Assembly (NCBI GenBank): GCA_016720565.1
Contig: JADKKJ010000001.1
Location: 744,001-808,000 of the forward strand
Direction of reading: 5' to 3'
Source of the DNA: Chitinophagaceae bacterium
GTDB taxonomy: Bacteria; Bacteroidota; Bacteroidia; Chitinophagales; Chitinophagaceae
DNA: 64,000 nucleotides
Shown here piece by piece: positions 52,220-60,947 of the stretch. Position 1 is the stretch's first letter; every line of letters begins with the position of its first letter. The notes below the pieces were generated by a model. The model was not told the origin of the DNA, ran no database searches, and worked only from the letters and a program-made list of their open reading frames with translations. A program made the position numbers and the translations under genes.

Positions 52220-53086
52220 TTAAAGTTCAACCAGTTTGCCATAGGTCTCCGGCCTGCGGTCGCGGAAAAACTGCCAGGTAGCCCTCACTTCTTCAATCAT
52301 ATCCAGGTCAAAATCAGCTACCAGTAATTCATCTTTGTCTTCGCTGGCCTGCGCGAATATCTGTCCGCGCGGATCAACGAAATAAGAACTGCCATAGAAT
52401 TTACCCAGGTTCCAGGGTTTTTCTGTTCCCACCCGATTAATGCAGCCCATGAAATAACCATTGGCCGCCGCATGGGCAGGTTGTTCCAGTTTCCATAAAT
52501 ACTGAGAAAGACCGGCTACCGTAGCAGAAGGGTTATATACGATCTCGGCGCCATTCAATCCTAATATACGCGCGCCATCAGGGAAGTGCCGGTCGTAACA
52601 AATATAAACCCCCACCTTAGCGTATTTGGTTTGAAAAACAGGATAGCCCAGGTTACCGGGTTTAAAAAAGAATTTCTCCCAGAATCCCGAGGTATGAGGA
52701 ATATGGTTCTTACGGTATTTTCCAAGATAAGTTCCATCCGCATCGATCACTGCTGCTGTATTGTATAAAACGCCGGCCTGTTCTTTTTCAAAAATGGGAA
52801 CGATCATTACCATGCTGTATTTTTTCGCATACTCCTGCATCCTTTCTACGGTAGGGCCAGGAATGGGTTCTGCCGAATCATACCAGGCCTTATCCTGTCC
52901 CGGGCAGAAATAAGGAGTATTGAATATTTCCTGCAGGCATAAGATCTGAACACCTTTTTTGCCCGCTTCTTCGATCAGTGGAATGTGTTTTTGCAACATG
53001 GCTTCTTTGATCTCGGCAATACTTCCTTCACCTTCTGTTAATGGAAGACTCATTTGAATCAGGCCTGAGCGAATGATCCTTGACAT
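52220..53086 (-). CDS. Beta-ureidopropionase (N-carbamoyl-beta-alanine amidase), nitrilase family
   Basis: A 288-residue carbon-nitrogen hydrolase with the catalytic triad Glu53 (LCLQEIFN), Lys126 (GKYRKNHIPH) and Cys163 (VGVYICYDRHFPDGAR). The segment PHTSGFWEKFFFKPGNLGYPVF is typical of the N-carbamoylputrescine amidase / beta-ureidopropionase subgroup. Context (PreTA, dihydropyrimidinase) makes beta-ureidopropionase the best call: it hydrolyses N-carbamoyl-beta-alanine or N-carbamoyl-3-aminoisobutyrate to the amino acid, CO2 and ammonia. AguB (agmatine pathway) is the main alternative by sequence alone. The gene is spaced 9-11 bp from both neighbours. Confidence 0.92.
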   Translation of the reverse strand: MSRIIRSGLIQMSLPLTEGEGSIAEIKEAMLQKHIPLIEEAGKKGVQILCLQEIFNTPYFCPGQDKAWYDSAEPIPGPTVERMQEYAKKYSMVMIVPIFEKEQAGVLYNTAAVIDADGTYLGKYRKNHIPHTSGFWEKFFFKPGNLGYPVFQTKYAKVGVYICYDRHFPDGARILGLNGAEIVYNPSATVAGLSQYLWKLEQPAHAAANGYFMGCINRVGTEKPWNLGKFYGSSYFVDPRGQIFAQASEDKDELLVADFDLDMIEEVRATWQFFRDRRPETYGKLVEL

Positions 53087-53097
53087 AGTTTTAATTT

Positions 53098-54477
53098 TTA
53101 TCCGTTAGTATGTTTGCTTCTTTTAATGAACTGGCCATATCCTTTTTCCAGTTTACATTCATTATGGTCTATAGCTATTTTTCCCCTGAGTAAAACCGTT
53201 TTTATTTTTCCCTGCAGTTCCCATCCTTCATACCCGGAATAATCCACATTCATATGATGGGTGGCAGCAGCTATACGATGCTTTTCAGTTGGATCCATAA
53301 TGATGATATCGGCATCACTGTCTACAGCAATGGTTCCTTTGCGGGGAAACATGCCAAATATTTTTGCCGCATTGGTGGATGACACCTCAACATATTTATT
53401 CAACCCGATCCTGCCCTTATTCACTCCTTCTGAAAAAAGCAGTTCCATCCGGTTCTCAATGGCAGGATGCCCGTTGGGTATTTTAGAAAAATCTTCTTTG
53501 CCCATTAATTTCTGTTCCCATTTAAACGGGCAATGGTCGGTGGCCACTACATTCACGATGCCCTGGTTGATACCTGCCCATAATGTTTCCTGGTCTTTTT
53601 TCTGGCGAAGGGGAGGGCTCATTACCCATTTGGCGCCTTCAAAATCCATTTCATACAAAGAGGCATCCAGCAAAAGATATTGTATGCAGGTCTCCACATG
53701 AACCTTCTGGTTTCTGAGTAAGGCCTGGCGTATCGCATTCAATGCTCCTTCGCAGGTAAGGTGAACAATATAGCCCGGGCATCCGGTGTAATGCGCCATA
53801 TCCGCAAAACGCTCTGTGGCTTCTGCCTCTGTGATCTCTGGCTGCGATAAGTAATGATAAAGGGGGGATAGTTTTCCTTCTGCCCGGTGTTTAGCTACCA
53901 GGTAATCGATCATATCGCCATTGGTGGCATGTACATTAATGAAACCGCCCCATTTTTTAACTTCCTCCATCAGGCCGATCATCTGTCGGTCGTCAATCAT
54001 TAGTGCCCCTTTATAGGCCATAAATGTTTTGAAGGAAGTAATGCCTTCTTCCTCGATCAATCCCCTGATCTCTTTTTGGGTTTCTTCATTAAAATCGGTG
54101 ACGGCCATATGGAAACTATAATCGCCCACACAATTATTATCTGAACGGCTTCTCCATTCATTCAGTGCTTCGGCCAGGGAATGGCCCTGCTTTTGCAAAA
54201 TGAAATCGATCACCATAGTAGTGCCGCCAAATAACGCGGCCCTGGTTCCTGTCTCATAATTATCGCTGCTGTAGGTACCCATAAATGGCATATCCAGGTG
54301 CACATGCGGATCTATTCCCCCGGGCATCACCAGTTTTCCAGTGGCATCGATCACGGTGTCTGCGTTGGCCGGCAGGTCTTTTCCAATGGCAATGATCTTT
54401 TCTCCATCAATAAAAATATCTGCCACATAATCATCGGTAGCGGTGATGATCCTCCCGTTTCTGATCAGTGTTGTCAT
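53098..54477 (-). CDS. hydA: Dihydropyrimidinase
   Basis: A 459-residue amidohydrolase. The metal ligands are intact: PHVHLDMPFMG (His58, His60), the carbamylated lysine in GITSFKTFMAYKG (Lys150), VHATNG, VHLTCEGALNA and the catalytic Asp in VVATDHCPFKW. This clearly distinguishes it from the degenerate homologue at 47525. It hydrolyses 5,6-dihydrouracil/-thymine to the N-carbamoyl amino acids. It lacks the residues of allantoinase, and its neighbours give the specificity. Its start overlaps the NCS1 transporter stop by four bases (ATGA). Confidence 0.97.
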   Translation of the reverse strand: MTTLIRNGRIITATDDYVADIFIDGEKIIAIGKDLPANADTVIDATGKLVMPGGIDPHVHLDMPFMGTYSSDNYETGTRAALFGGTTMVIDFILQKQGHSLAEALNEWRSRSDNNCVGDYSFHMAVTDFNEETQKEIRGLIEEEGITSFKTFMAYKGALMIDDRQMIGLMEEVKKWGGFINVHATNGDMIDYLVAKHRAEGKLSPLYHYLSQPEITEAEATERFADMAHYTGCPGYIVHLTCEGALNAIRQALLRNQKVHVETCIQYLLLDASLYEMDFEGAKWVMSPPLRQKKDQETLWAGINQGIVNVVATDHCPFKWEQKLMGKEDFSKIPNGHPAIENRMELLFSEGVNKGRIGLNKYVEVSSTNAAKIFGMFPRKGTIAVDSDADIIIMDPTEKHRIAAATHHMNVDYSGYEGWELQGKIKTVLLRGKIAIDHNECKLEKGYGQFIKRSKHTNG

Positions 54478-55913
54478 GGCAAAACGGTATTAGTTCTTTT
54501 TTCTGTCATTATCCAATATACAAAGGCGCTCACAATAAAGCCAACAAACCAGGCATAATGATATATGCCATTCACCCAGCCGGGGAAAAGGTACTCAGGG
54601 ATCAGGTGTACATTGACCAGGAAGCCCGGAATATTTGGAATGATCCCTGCTAATAACGCGAGAATAGCAATAGGATTATATCCCTGTTTATAGCCATACC
54701 TGCCCTGGTGCTGGTAAAGTTCTTCCAGTATTAATTGCTTTTTCCGAATAAGAAAATAATCGCAAATAAGAATGCCGCCGATAGGACCCAGTAAACTGGA
54801 ATAGGCGATCAGCCAGGTGAAAATATATCCATTGGGATCGGCCATTAATTTCCATGGGAAGATCAGCACGCCAATGATCCCTGTGATATATCCACCCATT
54901 CTGAAGTTGATGCGACGGGGTGAAAGATTAGAGAAATCATTTGCTGGACTAACAATATTCGCAGCGATATTGGTTGCAAGGGTTGAAATAATGATACCGA
55001 TCATCGCAAAACTTACCATCCATTTACTTTCAAATTTTCCCGCAAGTTTCACTGGATCCCATTCGGGACTGCCATAGATAATAGCGGAAGCGGAAGTGAC
55101 CACAACACCAATAAAAGCAAATAAGGTCATGGAAGGAGGAAGGCCGATGGCCTGGCCGCGTAAGTGGGCCGATTGCGATTTGGAATAACGGGTGAAATCA
55201 GGAATGTTCAGGGATAATGTGGCCCAGAACCCAACCACGGCGGTCAGCGCGGGGAAAAAGAAAGCAAAAAAATCCTGGCTGTTCGAAAATTTGGAGGGCT
55301 CGCGAAGAATGGGTCCCAGCCCTTTTGCAGCCATAATAGCCCAGCAAAAAAGCGCGATTGCTGCAAATGGAAGGAAGATCGCTTTGAACTGCAGTAATTT
55401 CCGGATGCTATCCACCCCTTTATAAATAATGAACATATTCAATAGCCAGAATAGACCAAAGCATAACAGCGGAAGTGGAGGAGGTATAAGACCGCTGCCA
55501 TCGATCAAAGGCAATTCAGGGTTCCATGCTCTTAATAAATGGTAAAGTGATTCGCCGCCGATCCAGGTTTGGATACCGAACCATCCGCAGGCTACAATGG
55601 CTCTCAACATGGCTGGGATATTGGCACCTTTGGTTCCAAAGCTGGCCCTTGCAAATACAGGAAAGGGAATACCATATTTCGCGCCTGCATGGCCATTCAG
55701 TAACATGGGGACCAGTACGATCGCATTACCCAGGAATATGGTCAGCACGGCCTGCCACCAGCTCATTCCATTATTGATCATAGAACTGGCCATGGTATAA
55801 GTAGGGATGCAAAGACTCATACTTATCCAAAGCGCTGCATAATTCCAGGTGCCCCATCTTCTTTTCTCAGGTGGAACCGGTGCCAGGTCTTCGTTGATGA
55901 GAGATGGATCCAT
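54474..55913 (-). CDS. NCS1-family nucleobase:cation symporter
   Basis: A 479-residue permease with about 12 transmembrane helices. NCS1 signatures include RRWGTWNYAALWISMSLCIPTYTMASSMINNGMSWWQA (helix 1, with the N-x-x-x-x-W substrate region), GAKYGIPFPVFARASFG (helix 3) and WIGGESLYHLL (helix 4). Related proteins import uracil, allantoin, hydantoin or thiamine precursors. In this operon the substrate is most probably uracil/thymine or dihydropyrimidines; it cannot be told which from sequence. It is 17 bp downstream of the aminotransferase gene stop on the coding strand. Confidence 0.93.
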   Translation of the reverse strand: MDPSLINEDLAPVPPEKRRWGTWNYAALWISMSLCIPTYTMASSMINNGMSWWQAVLTIFLGNAIVLVPMLLNGHAGAKYGIPFPVFARASFGTKGANIPAMLRAIVACGWFGIQTWIGGESLYHLLRAWNPELPLIDGSGLIPPPLPLLCFGLFWLLNMFIIYKGVDSIRKLLQFKAIFLPFAAIALFCWAIMAAKGLGPILREPSKFSNSQDFFAFFFPALTAVVGFWATLSLNIPDFTRYSKSQSAHLRGQAIGLPPSMTLFAFIGVVVTSASAIIYGSPEWDPVKLAGKFESKWMVSFAMIGIIISTLATNIAANIVSPANDFSNLSPRRINFRMGGYITGIIGVLIFPWKLMADPNGYIFTWLIAYSSLLGPIGGILICDYFLIRKKQLILEELYQHQGRYGYKQGYNPIAILALLAGIIPNIPGFLVNVHLIPEYLFPGWVNGIYHYAWFVGFIVSAFVYWIMTEKRTNTVLP

Positions 55914-55930
55914 TAAATTTTTATTTCTGT

Positions 55931-57274
55931 TTAGCTTGCTACAGCATCAGCGATCTTCAACGCTTCGCTGATAATTGCCAGGCCTTCGTCGATCTGTTCT
56001 TTTGTTATGATCATAGGCGGTGCTATAAAAACAAAACCCCAGCGAACGAATGTGTACATGCCGGCTTCCCTGATCTTCGCAGCCACCTTATTCATGATCA
56101 GCATTTCATCTGGCTTTGCGTTGAAAGGAGCCATAGGTTCTTTGGTGCCGCGGTTCTTTACCAGTTCAATACAACCTAATAGTCCTGTATTTCTCCAGTC
56201 GCCAATGCTGGGATGCTTGGCCTTCATTTTTTCGATCTGCTGGTCCAGGTAGATCCCCATGACCCTGGCGTTTTCGATCAGGCCATCATCTTCGTAAATA
56301 TGCAATGTTTCCAGGGCAGCCGCACAGCTAACAGGATGGGCAGAGTAGGTGAGGCCCAGGGGAAGCACCACATCATCAAATTTTGAAGCAATGCGATCGG
56401 TCACCATAAGGCAACCAAATGGCAGGTACCCACAGGTTAGCCCTTTGGCCATGCAGATCATATCCGGAATGATATCATGATGCATGAAGCCAAACCATTT
56501 CCCGGTTCTGCCAAATCCGCTCATTACTTCATCAATGATCAGTAAAATGCCATGCTTATCGCAGAGTTCCCTCACTGCTTTCAGATATCCATCGGGATAA
56601 AGAAAACAACCGGAGGATCCGGATTGCCCTTCCAGTAAAATAGCGGCAATTGTACCGGGACCTTCATAAGCAATCTGTTTTTCCATTGATCGAACAGAAA
56701 AATCCAACAGGTTTTCTTCTCCGTATTCAAAACGATACGCATAGGGAAGATCGAAGTGAATGAAATTGGGCGCCTGCTGGGAATCAACCGGGATCCTCCG
56801 GGGATCTCCGCTGGCGCTCATGGCACCAATAGAGGCGCCATGATAGGATTGGTAGCGCGCGAGGATCTTATGTCGGCCGGTATATAGCCTTGCCAGCTTG
56901 ATCGCATTTTCAATGGAGGTGGCTCCACATAAAGTAAAAAAAGCTTTGTTCAGGTCACCCGGACAGATCTCCGCCAGTTTCTTTCCCAGTTCACCTCTTA
57001 CTCTGGTCACACAGCTTGGTGTGACATAGGCCACTTCTCTCATTTGTTTTATCACCGCTTCTGTTACACGCTGGTTGCCATGACCAATATTTACATTCAT
57101 GAGCCCTGAAGAAAAATCAATATGGCGGTTCCCCTCATAATCATACAGGTAAATACCTTCTGCATGTTTTATTGCCAATGGCGTAATGCCTTTTTGCCTG
57201 CTCCAGGAGAATAATGTATGGTCCAGGTTATCCTGTATTATTTCCTGCGATTCAGTAATTGTTTTCGCTTCCAT
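55931..57274 (-). CDS. Class III omega-amino acid aminotransferase (beta-alanine or 3-aminoisobutyrate)
   Basis: A 447-residue PLP enzyme of fold type I, class III, from the ATG at 57274 (an in-frame TTG eight codons upstream is less likely). The PLP lysine is Lys277 in ICMAKGLTCGYLP, the Asp contacting the pyridine nitrogen is Asp248 in LLIIDEVMSGFGRTGKW, and the phosphate-binding loop is LCGATSIENAIKLAR. In this operon it should remove the amino group from beta-alanine (and 3-aminoisobutyrate), yielding malonate semialdehyde (methylmalonate semialdehyde). Acceptor is probably pyruvate or 2-oxoglutarate. It is 83 bp from mmsA, the gap holding the heptad array. Confidence 0.93.
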   Translation of the reverse strand: MEAKTITESQEIIQDNLDHTLFSWSRQKGITPLAIKHAEGIYLYDYEGNRHIDFSSGLMNVNIGHGNQRVTEAVIKQMREVAYVTPSCVTRVRGELGKKLAEICPGDLNKAFFTLCGATSIENAIKLARLYTGRHKILARYQSYHGASIGAMSASGDPRRIPVDSQQAPNFIHFDLPYAYRFEYGEENLLDFSVRSMEKQIAYEGPGTIAAILLEGQSGSSGCFLYPDGYLKAVRELCDKHGILLIIDEVMSGFGRTGKWFGFMHHDIIPDMICMAKGLTCGYLPFGCLMVTDRIASKFDDVVLPLGLTYSAHPVSCAAALETLHIYEDDGLIENARVMGIYLDQQIEKMKAKHPSIGDWRNTGLLGCIELVKNRGTKEPMAPFNAKPDEMLIMNKVAAKIREAGMYTFVRWGFVFIAPPMIITKEQIDEGLAIISEALKIADAVAS

Positions 57275-57316
57275 GATCCTTTTTTGAATTATTAGCAATT
57301 TATTCGGTACTGTCTT

Positions 57317-57359
57317 CAGGCAGGCCCTAATCTCTAATCCCTAATCTTGTATTCTAATC
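57317..57359. repeat. Heptad array with CAGGCAGGC border (copy 2)
   Basis: CAGGCAGGC (57317-57325), then CCTAATC, TCTAATC, CCTAATC, a 6-nt spacer and TCTAATC (57326-57359). The array runs into the mmsA stop codon (57358-57360). The border is identical to that at 43933, in the same orientation and register. Confidence 0.85.
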
Positions 57360-58815
57360 AGCTCATCCAATTCACCCCCGCTTCAGGGTTCCATTTGGTA
57401 GTTGATTTTTTTATTTTGGTCCAGAAACCGATCGAACTTTTTCCGGTTATATCGCCTACTCCGAACTTACTTTCATTCCATCCTCCAAAAGAGAAAGGTT
57501 CCCTTGGCACCGGCACACCCACATTCACTCCTATCATTCCGGCACTGGCATGGTCGATGATATAGCGCGCTATTCCGCCATTCTGAGTGAATACAGAGGC
57601 GGCATTTCCATAGGGATTTGCGTTTTCTATGGCCAGGGCCTCATCCACTGTTTTTGTACGTAGTATTGAGATCACCGGACCGAAGATCTCTTCTTTTGCT
57701 ACCGACATATCCGGCGTTACATGATCGATCACGGTTGGTCCTACATAGGTTCCTTTTTCTTTCCCCTTTACAACAGTATTCCTTCCGTCTACGAGAATGC
57801 GGGCTCCATCTTTCTCTGCCTGGGTGATATAGGATTCTATTCTTTGCTGCGATTCTTTATTGATCACGGCGCCAAGATTCTCACCCGGAATGATCTTTTT
57901 GACCTCCTCGCAGATCTTTGCGATGATATGATCCACATCGCCAACGGCTACCATGGCGCTGGCTGCCATACAACGTTGCCCGGCGCAACCACTCATGCTG
58001 GCAGCCACATTTTGTGCGGTCATATCCGTTTTTGCATCGGGTAATACCATTAAATGGTTTTTTGCCCCACCAAGGGCCAATGCTCTTTTTAAATGCTGGG
58101 TAGCCCTTTGGTAAACGATCTTAGCCACTTTGGTGGATCCAACGAACGATACGGCCTCTATGCCCGGATGATCACAGATGGCATTTACGATCTCGCTATC
58201 GCCATTTACAATATTGAAGACACCATCCGGCAAACCGGCTTCTTTTAAAAGCAGGGCCAGTCTTGCGCAACTTAGGGGAACCTTTTCAGAAGGTTTCAGG
58301 ATCATACAATTTCCCAGGGCCAGGGCATTGGGTATGGTCCAGTTGGGGACCATAGCCGGAAAATTAAATGGCACAATGGAGGCCACCACACCCAGGGGTA
58401 CTTGTTCTGTCCGGCATTCAACCCCTTTACTAACTTCTAATACTTCACCTGTTATCAACTGGGGCAGGGAGGTAGCGAACTCAGTTAGCTCGATGCATTT
58501 TTCAATTTCAGCCACTGATTCATTATAGGTCTTGCCATTTTCTTCACTGCATAAAAGCGCCAGTTCTTTCATGTCTCTTTCAAGAAGTGTCTTATACCGA
58601 AAAAAGACCTGCACCCTTTCCTTGATGGGCATACGACTCCAGGAAGGGAATGCAGCTTTAGCAGCCTTTACTGCTGTATCCAGATCGCCAGCAGGGGAAA
58701 GAGGAACAGTGGAAAGCAAGTTGCCATCAAGAGGGGAGATCAGATCTATTTTTCTGGAACCGGAGGGATCCACGAATTTCCCGTTTATATAATTCTGAAC
58801 AGGGGTGTATTTCAT
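57358..58815 (-). CDS. mmsA: CoA-acylating methylmalonate-semialdehyde dehydrogenase
   Basis: A 485-residue aldehyde dehydrogenase of the MMSDH/IolA class: YINGKFVDPSGSRKIDLISP at the start, the Rossmann segment PFNFPAMVPNW (Asn151), FVGSTKVAKIVY, and catalytic Cys282 in SGCAGQRCMAAS. Unlike other ALDHs the general base Glu of the E-x-G-G motif is replaced (LGGAKNH), which is typical of CoA-acylating members. It oxidises malonate or methylmalonate semialdehyde with CoA and NAD, giving acetyl-CoA or propionyl-CoA plus CO2. First gene of the minus-strand operon, with its own promoter. Confidence 0.96.
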   Translation of the reverse strand: MKYTPVQNYINGKFVDPSGSRKIDLISPLDGNLLSTVPLSPAGDLDTAVKAAKAAFPSWSRMPIKERVQVFFRYKTLLERDMKELALLCSEENGKTYNESVAEIEKCIELTEFATSLPQLITGEVLEVSKGVECRTEQVPLGVVASIVPFNFPAMVPNWTIPNALALGNCMILKPSEKVPLSCARLALLLKEAGLPDGVFNIVNGDSEIVNAICDHPGIEAVSFVGSTKVAKIVYQRATQHLKRALALGGAKNHLMVLPDAKTDMTAQNVAASMSGCAGQRCMAASAMVAVGDVDHIIAKICEEVKKIIPGENLGAVINKESQQRIESYITQAEKDGARILVDGRNTVVKGKEKGTYVGPTVIDHVTPDMSVAKEEIFGPVISILRTKTVDEALAIENANPYGNAASVFTQNGGIARYIIDHASAGMIGVNVGVPVPREPFSFGGWNESKFGVGDITGKSSIGFWTKIKKSTTKWNPEAGVNWMS

Positions 58816-58849
58816 ATGCAGGCATTATTTCAGGCTGAATAGCCATTTC

Positions 58850-58879
58850 TAAATATACTTAATTTACCGAAGTTTGCAA
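58850..58879 (-). promoter_or_regulatory. Promoter of the pyrimidine-catabolism operon
   Basis: Minus strand: TTGC (plus 58876-58879), an 18-nt spacer, and TATATTTA (plus 58850-58857), each one mismatch from the Bacteroidota consensus. It would give a leader of about 30 nt before the mmsA ATG. The intergenic region shared with trmH is only 81 bp and shows no long palindrome that would be an operator. Confidence 0.4.
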
Positions 58880-58896
58880 GCTAAACGGCCACCTGC

Positions 58897-59505
58897 ATGA
58901 CACCGGAAAGAAGGGAAAAACTGACCAATGTTTTGGATAAAAGACAACCTGATCTAACGGTGGTACTGGAGAATGTTTTTGATCCGCATAATGTTTCCGC
59001 CGTAATGCGCACCTGCGATGCAGTTGGCATTCAGGAAATATATATTTTGAACAATCGTATTCCGCCCCATAAGAAATGGGGAGCCCGCAGTTCATCGAGC
59101 GCAGCAAAATGGCTGACCATTCACCAGTTCACCGATGCGCAGGCTTGTTTCACGGAGCTGCGGAAAAAATATGAGAAGATACTTACCACTCATCTCAGCA
59201 GTGATGCGGTCGGGCTGTATGATATCAATATGACCCAACCGATCGCCCTGGTATTTGGAAATGAACATCATGGCGTTAGCGAAGAGATCCGCGGATTAGC
59301 AGATGGGAATTTCATTATTCCCCAGGTGGGGATCATTCGTTCGCTGAATATCTCTGTAGCCTGCGCAGTCACATTATATGAGGCTTACCGGCAGAAAAAT
59401 TCAGCCGGGCATTATAACCGGCATAATATGGGCCATGAAATGAAGCAACGCTTACTGCAGGAATGGAGTCTGGATAAAGGATATGATTCCTGTGACGATA
59501 TCTGA
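58897..59505 (+). CDS. trmH: tRNA (guanosine-2'-O-)-methyltransferase, TrmH/SpoU family
   Basis: A 202-residue SPOUT methyltransferase. Motif 1 is NVFDPHNVSAVMRTCDAVGIQEIYI (about 26-50), motif 2 IALVFGNEHHGVSEE (about 125-139) and motif 3 IIPQVGIIRSLNISVACAVTLYEAYRQ (about 147-173), the knot that binds S-adenosylmethionine. The N-terminal short helical part and the absence of an additional RNA-binding domain fit TrmH, which methylates G18 in tRNA D-loops, rather than RlmB. The gene diverges from mmsA and precedes a thioredoxin-like gene by 5 bp. Confidence 0.92.
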   Translation: MTPERREKLTNVLDKRQPDLTVVLENVFDPHNVSAVMRTCDAVGIQEIYILNNRIPPHKKWGARSSSSAAKWLTIHQFTDAQACFTELRKKYEKILTTHLSSDAVGLYDINMTQPIALVFGNEHHGVSEEIRGLADGNFIIPQVGIIRSLNISVACAVTLYEAYRQKNSAGHYNRHNMGHEMKQRLLQEWSLDKGYDSCDDI

Positions 59506-59510
59506 AAAAA

Positions 59511-59993
59511 ATGAATATGAGATCAAGCCTTCTCTGCCTTTTGCTTTTTTCCGGTCTTGCCGGCATGTGCCAGAATATAAAAGCGGTGAAGGTCACCGAA
59601 CTTGAAAAACTGATCAGCGAAAGCAAAAAGCCATTGATCGTTAATTTCTGGGCAACCTGGTGTATTCCCTGTATAGAAGAGATCCCTTATTTTGAAAAGC
59701 AGGTGGCAGCTCATAAAGACAGTATCCAGCTTATATTGGTGAGCCTAGATTTTAAAGAAGCCTTTCCTGATGGAATAGTGTCAATGGCCTTAAAAAGAAA
59801 ATTCAGTTCCACTATATATTGGCTGAATGAGACCAGGGCCGATTATTTCTGTCCCCGTATCGATTCCTCCTGGAGTGGTTCAATTCCTTCCAGCCTGTTT
59901 ATCAATAATGCCACCCGTTTCCGCCTTTTCAGGGAAGAGCAATTAAAAGAGACTGAATTGAATGACCTGATCCACCGCACTATTCATCAATAG
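59511..59993 (+). CDS. Exported thioredoxin-like (TlpA/ResA-type) protein
   Basis: A 160-residue protein with a signal peptide (MNMRSSLLCLLLFSGLAGMCQN). The thioredoxin fold has the active site ATWCIPCIEEIP near residues 48-59 (WCIPC instead of WCGPC), the LVSLDFK strand, and a cis-Pro loop SGSIPSSLFIN. The segment NATRFRLFREEQLKETELNDLI closes the domain. It is probably a periplasmic disulfide reductase or oxidase for cytochrome c or exported proteins. Starts 5 bp after trmH and shares its last 7 bases with the convergent small gene at 59987. Confidence 0.9.
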   Translation: MNMRSSLLCLLLFSGLAGMCQNIKAVKVTELEKLISESKKPLIVNFWATWCIPCIEEIPYFEKQVAAHKDSIQLILVSLDFKEAFPDGIVSMALKRKFSSTIYWLNETRADYFCPRIDSSWSGSIPSSLFINNATRFRLFREEQLKETELNDLIHRTIHQ

Positions 59994-60184
59994 GCACGGT
60001 TCTTTTCCATTTCTTTGTGGAGGCTGTTCAGTGTAAAAAAGAAATACAGGATGGCACCCAGACTTACGAGTGCCAGAACGATTCCCATAAAACTTCCAAT
60101 ATAAAATGCTTTAGCAAGGGCATATCCTATCAGTACTATGAAAACGATACTCAGGAGCCGCAGGAGGTTTTGGTTTTTAAGCAT
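59987..60184 (-). CDS. Small two-helix membrane protein
   Basis: A 65-residue hypothetical protein with two closely spaced membrane segments: LLSIVFIVLIGYALAKAF and FMGIVLALVSLGAILYFFFTL, and a charged C-terminus HKEMEKNRAY. I recognise no family. The stop overlaps the thioredoxin-like gene by 7 bases on the opposite strand. Composition and placement in an otherwise empty stretch support it as a real gene, but it could be a chance ORF. Confidence 0.55.
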   Translation of the reverse strand: MLKNQNLLRLLSIVFIVLIGYALAKAFYIGSFMGIVLALVSLGAILYFFFTLNSLHKEMEKNRAY

Positions 60185-60259
60185 AATGAGCGGTTTCGGT
60201 TTAGATGCCGCTTCTTAAAAATTCCATAAAATAATTTTCCTGATCAAATTACAGCAGTA

Positions 60260-60862
60260 TCAGCTTTTCCTTTTAATGGTACACCCCACTGATCTTGTCT
60301 CCTTAGTGCTGATATCTTTTCCTCCAACCAGTTCATCAATAGCTATCTGCGCGTGGCGTCTGGTCACCCCATCTTCGCTGTCGGAATTATCATCAATAGC
60401 GCCATGGTACACCAGTTTGCCATCGCTGTTGAATAAAAAGATCTCCGGTGTTCGGTTGGCACCGAAAGCATCCGCCATTTTCGACTGCTCATCCATCACA
60501 TAATGCCAGGTATATTTATTCTGCTGGCCGTATGCTTTGCTGTCTTCGTAAGAATCTCCATTATCCCGGTAAGCTTCATTTGAATTAAGCAGGATCACAC
60601 CCACCTGTTTTTGCGTGGCGTATTTGCAGAGTTCATTGCTGCGGGTCTGGTACCTTTTCACTATCGGGCATGTATTGCAGCTGAACATCACCAGCAACCC
60701 ATTTTTTTGCATGGCATCCTTAAAGGAAATATCCTTTCCGGAAATATCTTTCATTTTCACTTCCGGATTTGGAATCGGCGCGCCAATAGGAAGGATGCCG
60801 CTATGACCCGAAAGGAAAAGACCAAGTATCGCAAGAGGTAAAATGCCGAATATCTTTTTCAT
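60260..60862 (-). CDS. Exported redoxin (AhpC/TSA-thioredoxin-like) protein
   Basis: A 200-residue protein with a signal peptide (MKKIFGILPLAILGLFLSGHSG). The fold is peroxiredoxin/thioredoxin-like: KMKDISGKDISFKDAM, active-site FSCNTCPIVKRYQ (CxxC near residues 76-79), VILLNSNEAYRDNGDSYEDS, then the cis-Pro ANRTPEIFLFNSDGKLVYHGAIDD. This group (NxxTPEIF with YHG-A-I-D-D) is common in Bacteroidota and planctomycetes as redoxin-domain proteins. A probable periplasmic redox protein; substrate unknown. Separately transcribed. Confidence 0.87.
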   Translation of the reverse strand: MKKIFGILPLAILGLFLSGHSGILPIGAPIPNPEVKMKDISGKDISFKDAMQKNGLLVMFSCNTCPIVKRYQTRSNELCKYATQKQVGVILLNSNEAYRDNGDSYEDSKAYGQQNKYTWHYVMDEQSKMADAFGANRTPEIFLFNSDGKLVYHGAIDDNSDSEDGVTRRHAQIAIDELVGGKDISTKETRSVGCTIKRKS

Positions 60863-60926
60863 GTCTGATTATTTTTATTTATGTACTTAATTCAATAATG
60901 AATTTACAAAATCCCTTTTATAAACC

Positions 60927-60942
60927 CCTCAACCTCTCAACC
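60927..60942. repeat. Short 8-nt tandem repeat after yihY
   Basis: CCTCAACC then TCTCAACC, two 8-nt units, 5 nt after the yihY stop codon (60948-60950, minus strand). It resembles the heptad arrays in position and pyrimidine/purine bias, but lacks the CAGGCAGGC border and has only two units. Confidence 0.35.
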
Positions 60943-60947
60943 TTCTT

